NCBI GenBank assembly: GCA_900618425.1
Contig: UZAN01041561.1
Location: forward strand, 1,597-28,915
DNA length: 27,319 nucleotides
Reading direction: 5' to 3'
From: Echinostoma caproni
Taxonomy: Eukaryota; Platyhelminthes; Trematoda; Plagiorchiida; Echinostomatidae
Shown: positions 20,601 to 27,319 of the stretch, piece by piece
Position numbering within the stretch: the first letter of the stretch is position 1
How the letters are laid out: every line of letters starts with the position of its first letter
The notes under the pieces: model-generated
What the model was told of the DNA's origin: nothing
What the model saw: the letters and a program-made list of their open reading frames with translations, nothing else
Database searches by the model: none
Position numbers and translations under genes: made by a program

Positions 20601-21462
20601 TGTGGCCGGAGGATGAACAGTTTGCTCCACACAGCTTGAGACAAAAATGAATGCGTCGAATTTGAACAGATTGGTGAATGAATGAAACCGGAGACCGACC
20701 GATGATAACCGATTGCGCCTCAGCCCCAATCGATCTGAGCGAAACAGATCACTTTCGAAAAAGGCCTGATCACTGTGGTCTGTGTTTATAGGAATCGGTT
20801 ACGAAAATCTGGTGTCGCATCGGGATTGGTGGACGTGTTCTAGCAACACTCAAATGCTCGAAGCACACCCAATCCCTCCCCCCTTCCTCCGTCCTCACCT
20901 CCGATGAACCCATCTGACCCAATTGGGGAGTGTGCAACGATATAGCCACTGATCACGAATCAGGGGCGATGCATCTTGGGTGAGCTGTGCTGAGCGAATG
21001 CACGTGAACACATACACACATACACACACACACGAACGAGCATTAACGTTTGCTCGCTTACACACACGCACGCACGCAATCACAAAACGGCACTGGCATG
21101 CTTGTGTAAAATAGCTATGTGCGTGTGACGGTGCTGCTCAGAGTGAACACACACACACACACACACACACATAGGCGCACAGTCAGCGTGAACTATCCAT
21201 TAGCTAACCACGAGTATCCTCGTCGATGACATTTCGGATGTGCCACATGAGCACAGCAAACAACGCGAAGTAGCGCGCGCGCGCACGCGTACAGGTGTGT
21301 GCACTCGCGAGATAACGCGAGAGACATTCCGCATGGTTTCGCATGCAGCTTTAAAGAGTGGAAGGCATGTGAACTGAATTAGATTGTCACAATCTGCTGA
21401 TCGCATCGGACTCACGATGCTCCGATCTCACTGTCTGCTTGAGTGAGTGAGTGAGTGAGTGA
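20577..21462. repeat. Cluster of dinucleotide and tetranucleotide repeats
   Basis: TG/GA run at 20575-20593, CA runs near 21008-21034 and 21060-21076, AC array at 21146-21171, alternating GC/CG run at 21273-21290, and GAGT array at 21441-21462. The block lies directly upstream of the EF-hand exon on its strand. It may hold that gene's 5' exon or promoter, but I see no defined promoter element. Confidence 0.8.
21273..21290. repeat. Alternating purine-pyrimidine GC run
   Basis: GCGCGCGCGCACGCGT is nearly strictly alternating and is a classical Z-DNA-forming type of sequence. It lies about 0.7 kb upstream of the EF-hand exon. Confidence 0.8.
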
Positions 21463-22248
21463 ACTGAACCAGTGCACGTGTGAGAAATCAGCCACAGAAT
21501 GTACCATGTCGCATTCACCGTACAGCTCCTATACGGCTAAATGTGAGCGAACTTTGTGTCCCGAACAGGCATACCACCGGCTAGTTGGCGGTGTTTGCGG
21601 GACGAGGCGATTCGTATTCGTCCATGCGTTGGTTTTTGTACTGCCCCATAAATAAGAAGTGGTGAGGATCAGATAGATTGCCGGTCTTTTTGTAGAGCCT
21701 TTAAGTTGTCTTCGTTTGTAACCAAAACACAATGAGTTGTTCAGGCTCTGAGCTGATCTAATTCAGACAGGAAAATGACTATTCATACTAAATAATTTAC
21801 ACATTTTTCTCCCTGGGATGGTCAAATAATATAATTCATAGTGGAGAGGTGAAGATATAATCTAACAGGGACTGCCTCGAACGGGATTAAGGATAAAACA
21901 AGTTGAACAGGGTACTGTGCTCGAACATCGGACCCCCACCTATTATTCGTAGACGGTATGACAAAAATACACATTATTAACGGGATACCTCATCAGTTCA
22001 AACCACCCGTCCTGAAAAATCATGGCTGTTGTTCCGTAATATTTGAATACTCGATTGGTAAACTTGATTGAAATCCTATGCGTAATGCTCGGGGTATTCG
22101 GAGTAGACTCGGTATGTGATGAAAACGGCGGACTCCGGTGAATTCTAAGGAAAATCTGTCGGGGTAGTCAATTTGTGGATGTCATATGCCTCTGTAAGTT
22201 GGATGGGTAAATTCGAATGTGAAAAGAAGATCAGTGCTTTGTCAGTGT
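21463..22248. other. Stretch without a supported gene
   Basis: Short open frames only. No repeat family or RNA gene was recognised. Confidence 0.5.
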
Positions 22249-22335
22249 GGCCTCGTAGCTCAGCTGGGCTGGGCGTGCGCGTGCAAAGGGTAGGCGGTGT
22301 CCATGCGTGGGTTCGAATCCCACCGAGGCTACTGA
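22249..22335 (+). mobile_element. tRNA-like SINE head (distinct family)
   Basis: The head is tRNA-like. GCCTCG (22250-22255) pairs with CGAGGC (22324-22329) as an acceptor stem. The A box is TAGCTCAGCTGG (22256-22267) and the B box is GGGTTCGAATCCC (22309-22321). The T arm GTGGG/CCCAC closes well, but the middle (GC-rich, about 22268-22300) does not make a standard anticodon arm. It is therefore a tRNA-derived SINE or tRNA pseudogene, not a working tRNA. Its head differs from the SINEs near 1819 and 10390. The 3' end of the element is unclear, perhaps near 22500. Confidence 0.65.
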
Positions 22336-22505
22336 ACTTTTCAAAATCGACATACAAACTTCAAATCTGCCAAACAACAATTTCAAAACCGTTTCGTTTG
22401 AGGTGTTGCGGAGCTAAACACAAACACACAAAGCAAGCCATTAGTGAACTGGGAACAGTGGGGAGGGGATTTGTTTGAAAATTTGCATAAAAAACAGTTT
22501 TAAAC

Positions 22506-22533
22506 TTTAGAGTATCAAAACGGATACTCTAAA
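22506..22533. repeat. Perfect 11-bp hairpin
   Basis: TTTAGAGTATC (22506-22516) and GATACTCTAAA (22523-22533) are exact reverse complements around a six-base loop. The hairpin lies between the SINE head and the hammerhead-derived repeat. No T-run follows, so it is not an obvious terminator. Confidence 0.85.
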
Positions 22534-22584
22534 TTGATTAAGCCATTTGAACAATGTGATGACAGTCGATCGTGAAACTCAAGG

Positions 22585-22700
22585 GTTAGGGTTCGCGTCC
22601 TGACGGTGACACAAGTAGTACGAACTACTGACTAGTCTCAAACAAGACGAACCAGTGCTCTTTTTCGGTCTTCACAAACATTTCCATCGAGTGTACAGGT
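22585..22700 (+). mobile_element. Hammerhead-bearing repeat, dead copy with B-box-like head
   Basis: The unit starts with a B-box-like GGGTTCGCGTCC (22589-22600), then TGAC and GACACAAGTAGTACG as upstream of the intact ribozyme. The ribozyme remnant follows (CTGACTA, GTCT stem, AAAC-containing loop, AGAC, GAA), then CAGTGCTC and a tail resembling 16070-16098 (CACAAACATTTCCATCG). Core G8 is changed to T. Nine bases covering most of stem III, its loop and the cleavage triplet are missing, so GAA runs straight into CCAGTGC. Stem I is also broken. The B box suggests pol III transcription of the original element. Confidence 0.75.
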
Positions 22701-24039
22701 TTTAAACCTTTTTTAAAATAAGAGCCACTACAGTTGTTGACGTGGAAATTTTAGTTCATTTAAAAGTATGTGGCTTCCGTGATGATTTACAATGTCAGAC
22801 GGCGTGTATATTGATGGACTGGAAAGTCTGCGTTTGATATCAAAATTATTTGCGTTTCTTTAAACTTCATGAAATGTTTTATAATCGTCCTATAAATTAT
22901 AGTTTTACGGAGAAAACTTGATTAAAAAAGTAAAAAAGATAGCTGTGAGTGTCGAGTGTGTCGCATTTCACCTACAAATTTAGACATAACTCACTGACAA
23001 TGTCTTGTCAGTTATATCGCGCAAACCAGTCGGGTATTGTACCATGATGCTGATTTTAATAGGGAAACGGCGGTCATGAATTAATGAAGAGGTTTAATGT
23101 AAGAAAACATAATTTTGTGGTTAGTTTGACCAAAATAGAATGATAGTTCAAAATCGCCCGTTTAGGGGCCAGCATGCTCTAGGAGAGTCATCAAGTGAAC
23201 TATTCCAACGTATGTTCGACAAAAGCTGGTGTATTCATCCGACTGATTACCGCCTCGTGACTCTCTATCATGGAATCAATTGTTACAGACATTGAGGTCA
23301 GTAGCTTAGAAAAAACACATCATAGTATCCCCATCACACTGTGGGTTTTCCTTTAAACGATCGTTCACCACTAACTTACTTCTGGCCTGAGAGGAATGGA
23401 CGAAAGCAGTTGATAACGGTGATGATATCTACCCCGAACGTTCCAAAGAATTTGATCGTCTGCACCCGTGAATATTGCTTGGGAGGCTTTACAGTTATGA
23501 AGTTCCGGATTTGTATCGGGTGGGATAGAAGAATTTCTTCGGCAACGCTCCATGGCAGTTTGGATATCTGGGTCATTATTTAGTTCTATCAATGTAGTTC
23601 GAAGGATTCCGCAGAGAGCCCTGTTCGGCTCTTTACTTTGTCTAGTTTTCATGGACGACTAAGGTTCCGAAGACTAACGTTCTGAGAGCACAAACTTTAA
23701 TGTTCGTGCATAATGCAAAATTACGATATACAGTGACAAAAACTGAGGACTCATTGACACCTCAGAGGGCACATAGAGCATCCTGTCAATGATCGATCAC
23801 AAAATGGCATGAAATTCAATCTGTCAAAATGTACTATCCTGTCTGTTCGGCACAAAATTTGATTTTCGTACTTCTATAAGACATCGGAAGCATCCTTACA
23901 CCTCGAAACAAAATTTAAATTGATGTCGTCGTGGCAACTGTTCTGTGAAATGCTCCAGGACGTCTTCCGCAGCTGTACGATGTGTCCATTTTGCAAATTT
24001 GAACGTATACTGCTGCAGCTTACAGTCGACCGCACAATG
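22701..24039. other. Stretch without a supported gene
   Basis: Overlapping ORFs at 23341-23652 on both strands shadow one another and have no recognised motif. No RNA genes or repeats were seen. Confidence 0.5.
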
Positions 24040-24462
24040 CGTGTATTAATCCTAGCCTAAGGGATAACGCCAGCCACAGAACGACGCGTTACAGGTTTTG
24101 GACAAGTGTGGTGAGTCAACCTTCCCAGATGAGGCCAGTCAAGCGCCTACAAATTTCAGTTTCTGCACAACGAACCCCAGGCCGATCGTGCCGACCAATC
24201 AGAGGTTGTGAGATCTAGACAGAAGCTGTATGACGTCATGAGTACAAACAGGCGATTGGTGTATACTCCGAAAACCAATAAACTTCCTTTTTGCATCTTA
24301 TTTGATCCCTTTGATTTCTTTCAATAAACGAACAGCTACTTCGGTGTCCTTTTTCCTGCGTCTCGGTGATGGGCGATACCAGCGTGCAAGTGCTCGTGCG
24401 ATTCAGCGTTCCAGTTGCATCCGTGATTTGTGAATCGTGATTCGTAATTCGTACTTGGTGAT
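24040..24462 (+). mobile_element. Possible solo LTR or 5' LTR of a Gypsy-type element
   Basis: The block has an LTR-like order of signals: a CCAAT box (24195-24199), a TATA-like GTATAC near 24261, AATAAA signals at 24277-24282 and 24323-24328, a T-rich stretch, then a TGGTGA (24456-24461) that could be the start of a tRNA primer-binding site. I found no second LTR copy, no clean TG...CA ends and no gag or pol downstream. The same signals could be a gene 3' end. Confidence 0.3.
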
Positions 24463-25953
24463 CTGTGCCTACTTCAACTGCTATAGTAAGCCATGCGAGA
24501 GAGGAAGTCGGGGTTGCAATGCAACCGTCAAATTTTTGAACTTTCTCACAGATTTTTCACCTGTGTGGACCTATGTGGAAAGACGGATTACACTGGTGTT
24601 GTACTGCAGCCGGTTTCGCCGAATTCCAGAAGGCATGGTTTTGGCGTATCAAATAATGCAGAACCTTGACCATTCGTTTCGTTCACAATTCACCTTGTCT
24701 TCCAACATTCACCTCAGGGGCATTCATTCAAGTTAAGGATCATAAAATGTTGACTAGACTTCCAGCACCATTCCAGAGTGTGTAGTATTTGAAATTCCCT
24801 ATCACCTCGCGTTGTTTCTGCTCCAACAGTTAACTCTTTCAGGCAGAGACTAAATGAACCACCATTATAACAGCCTTAACTTCAACGTTCACAGTAGTTT
24901 ATAAAACAATGAAATTTGTGACATTTCCCATTTCTTTTTGATCGGTCAATCGATGCAGTTATGCCAAAAGCAACAGGCAACAGATGAAACGTATTTCCCA
25001 TGATTAAAATGGGACTTCACTGGTAGGCGTTTTGTGGCTGGAGCTGGTCAAGCAGTCAGGACCACCAGCTTATCACCACGGAGTTCGTGTACTCCAATAC
25101 TGCTGCCGTTACCATGGTAGCCCTTTGCTTGGTCCTTCCGGAAAGCGCTTGGTTAACAAAAATCCATCGTATTGTACCGTACCTGAATTATTGTCAAGGT
25201 CAAACCACTGTTTTGGCTTACAGCACTTAGACGTTCACTGTTCGATTTCAGATGTAAAATTGTGATTCTATCGCCTGGTTCATTTTATTATCTTTTGTAT
25301 GCAGTTAGAGATCACCAATATGCTCACTAAAGTTTTGCTCTAAAGTACCGACCAGTTATTTCCAGGCTACGGTGTCACATGACACACGTCGTACAAATAG
25401 TAATGGGGCACACTGTGTCTCGGTAATTAATAGTCCACGACGAACACCTTACCATTTACTGATAGGGTGTAAAAACGATTAAATGATCACCGTTCAGAAT
25501 TTTTATTTTGCTGGAACGAAATCTACCCAAGTGAAGCGAACTGAAGTCCAACAACTCAGTGATTTATTTTCATGGGCTCCAGTAATTCAACTAATCGTTT
25601 GGGATAACGGACAACCTTTGAATTATCTGCTTCCCAACAATCCAATTTTCGCATCCTTCGGTCGGAACACCATTCCTCGGGCAACCAAATCTTATCTGAA
25701 CCCCGAAACTTCAGTGTAGGTCTAAAGCCATCAATGTGGAAAGACCGGGGCGGAATCCGCGTAACACCCATTAAACAAACACATACCAGCATGCGTCGAC
25801 TGCGAACTGCTGGGATCGCGAACTAGACACAATCGATCTCGGTAAACCGAACGCATAAAATACCTACATCTTCAATTACTCCAGATGGGCCGATTGAAGG
25901 GCTTCAATTGTGGATTATTTTCACAGCTTCAATAGGACAGCTGCTAAGATTTG
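24463..25953. other. Stretch without a supported gene
   Basis: Plus-strand ORFs at 24437-24736, 25032-25265 and 25483-25719 have no recognisable family motifs and no convincing splice or poly(A) context. Confidence 0.45.
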
Positions 25954-25987
25954 CGGGGGACGGGGGGTGGGGGGGGTGGAAGGGGGC
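25954..25987 (+). other. G-quadruplex motif
   Basis: Four G tracts of five to eight Gs are separated by loops AC, T and TGGAA, a textbook quadruplex-forming pattern on the plus strand. No gene is anchored to it here. Confidence 0.8.
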
Positions 25988-27291
25988 ATTGTAATCTAAA
26001 TCGGAAACCGCCTGCTGTGTCAGCAGAAGCAGATCCACATATGTTTGACCCCGGTATCGTGCACACTCAAGCTAAGGAATGAATAAATGAGATTTATAAA
26101 ATACTTCGTTATCTACACCAGACGAAATGTGGCAAAATGCTCCGGGTTTAGATCAACGNAATTTTTGTTTTGTTTGTTTTGTCTTTTATTTATCTATACC
26201 AACTAGTAAAGCTTATCATTATTGTTTTCAGATGAGCTGAAACAAAAAACTGTTTCTATTAAAAAAAAATAACAATGATAATGAATCATTTTGCTCCCAG
26301 TTATTTGATACACAATAAGTGAGCACACAACGTTCATGTAGGATATTCTGGCAAACGAAAAAATACTAATAAGTGAATAGAAATATAGACCAATGGTGGG
26401 AGCGTTGTAATTAATACAAAATTCAAGGCCATAGATTGATGGTCTATACCACTCAATCACACCAGAAAAATGGAGAACTACGGCAGCCGTCATGCATCGA
26501 ATCGATTGAAATTCAATCCGATCGTGCGAAAGTGAACAACAACCAATATTCAATTCCACTCGTTAAATTCCTGTCGCTTGCATGTATTTAATGTGTCAAC
26601 AGTCTTAGGGACGTATAAATTACAAACAAAGGGATAAAATAACAAAGAAATATTATTCAAGAATCACGAATATACTTGGCACGAAGATGTCGATTGAGAG
26701 AAGAGAAGCATACCATAATCTGCGACGGTGACGGGGTCCACTCGAGGGACTGAATAAACTTAACCACCAACAACCACCCAATCCGATTGGATCAAAGGCC
26801 CAAGATAATTCCTTCGAAAGGATAAACAGTTAGAAAACCCGTCATCTTGTCCAGAAAATTGGCGGTGATGCTGACCGTCTAACTGTGATAACATCCCAAA
26901 TCTTAATCTGCTATTGTGTCTGCACAGGGTCAACATTCGTTCTACAGCTAATAAAGCAACATTTATTAAATTCAAGTTACTTGATAGCAAACACACCTTT
27001 GACTGCTTTGATTCATCAACCAGTGTCAACTTGAAAAATACCCCGCTTAAATCGAATGCGACTAATCGTTTCCAGGACAAAGTTACACTACTCAAATAAC
27101 AAGAGTAGTATTCCATCACATAATCAATATCATTATCCGCAAAATTAATGGGTTCATCCAAACGTATTCCAATTTGAGATCAATGGAAGTAAAATTCAAC
27201 GTGGCCGGTCTCCTTGTTAGTATACGATCCTATTTGCAATAAACAAGTTTTACAGGTACATAAATCACAAAATACAGGTCATTTGTCCCAT
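25988..27291. other. AT-rich stretch without a supported gene
   Basis: Two minus-strand ORFs (26559-26203, 118 codons, hydrophobic; 27161-26760, 133 codons) are the longest here. Neither shows a family motif, and AT-rich DNA yields such frames by chance. An N lies at 26159. Confidence 0.4.
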
Positions 27292-27319
27292 TATATATAT
27301 ATATATATATATATATATA
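27292..27319. repeat. TA dinucleotide repeat at window end
   Basis: Fourteen TA units run to the last base, so the true length is unknown. Confidence 0.95.

Noticed and set aside
22249..22335. Functional tRNA gene
   Set aside because: The acceptor and T arms pair, but no standard anticodon arm can be drawn in the GC-rich middle.
22145..22478. ORFs on both strands across the tRNA-like SINE (GGIRTHA-type peptide)
   Set aside because: Such peptides are typical mistranslations of the SINE B box and head.
22583..22597. Telomere-like GGGTTAGGG
   Set aside because: Only one and a half units, and it forms part of the B-box-like head of a dispersed repeat.
26760..27161. 133-codon minus-strand ORF as a receptor fragment
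   Set aside because: One hydrophobic stretch only, no family motif, no splice support; chance in AT-rich DNA is adequate.
1..27319. CRISPR array, operons or bacterial genes
   Set aside because: No regular repeat-spacer pattern and no ribosome-binding-site-led gene strings; the sequence is eukaryotic in character.

Overview
This window looks like intron-rich or intergenic DNA from a metazoan, most likely a digenean flatworm (liver or lung fluke). The grounds are indirect. There is no bacterial-style packing of genes, and long stretches have no coding signal. Microsatellites are frequent (TCTG, CA, TA, AAT). Retroelement debris is dense: Penelope-like elements, tRNA-derived SINEs and hammerhead-ribozyme repeats. 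The one well-supported coding exon is a small EF-hand exon with perfect GT-AG borders. Runs of N (13876, 18095-18098, 26159) point to a draft assembly. The species cannot be decided from the sequence.

Layout. Positions 210-1640 hold two 5'-truncated Penelope-like retroelement pieces, head to head, with their 3' tails as outward inverted repeats. The minus-strand piece still shows a GIY-YIG endonuclease domain broken by frameshifts. Positions 1819-2443 hold two tRNA-derived SINEs in opposite orientations. Related copies lie at 10390-10560 and 12398-12560, and a different tRNA-headed SINE lies at 22249-22335. Most of 2444-14300 is otherwise non-coding apart from weak exon-like ORFs. Positions 14305-14472 are a candidate exon with good splice borders and no recognised family.

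The most striking region is 15917-16925, a nested palindromic cluster built from hammerhead-ribozyme repeats. At 16025-16069 the plus strand carries a complete hammerhead core with all three stems and the expected cleavage triplet. A mutated copy lies just upstream on the minus strand. A pair of about 120-bp inverted repeats flanks an unrelated segment of about 516 bp, and a third hammerhead fragment closes the cluster. A fourth, dead copy at 22585-22700 follows a B-box-like sequence and has lost its third stem and cleavage site.

The only confident protein-coding segment is the minus-strand exon at 20441-20555, encoding a canonical EF-hand loop. It probably belongs to a calcium-binding protein of the tegumental EF-hand type. 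Its splice acceptor lies one base before an ATG, so that ATG may be the real start, reached through a 5'UTR intron or spliced-leader trans-splicing. The 0.9 kb upstream is rich in CA, GT/GA, CG and GAGT repeats. Downstream, 24040-24462 has an LTR-like arrangement of signals, 25954-25987 is a strong G-quadruplex motif, and the window ends inside a TA repeat. No operon-like gene cooperation can be described. The mobile elements are mostly dead, and the hammerhead is the one non-coding unit that still looks functional.
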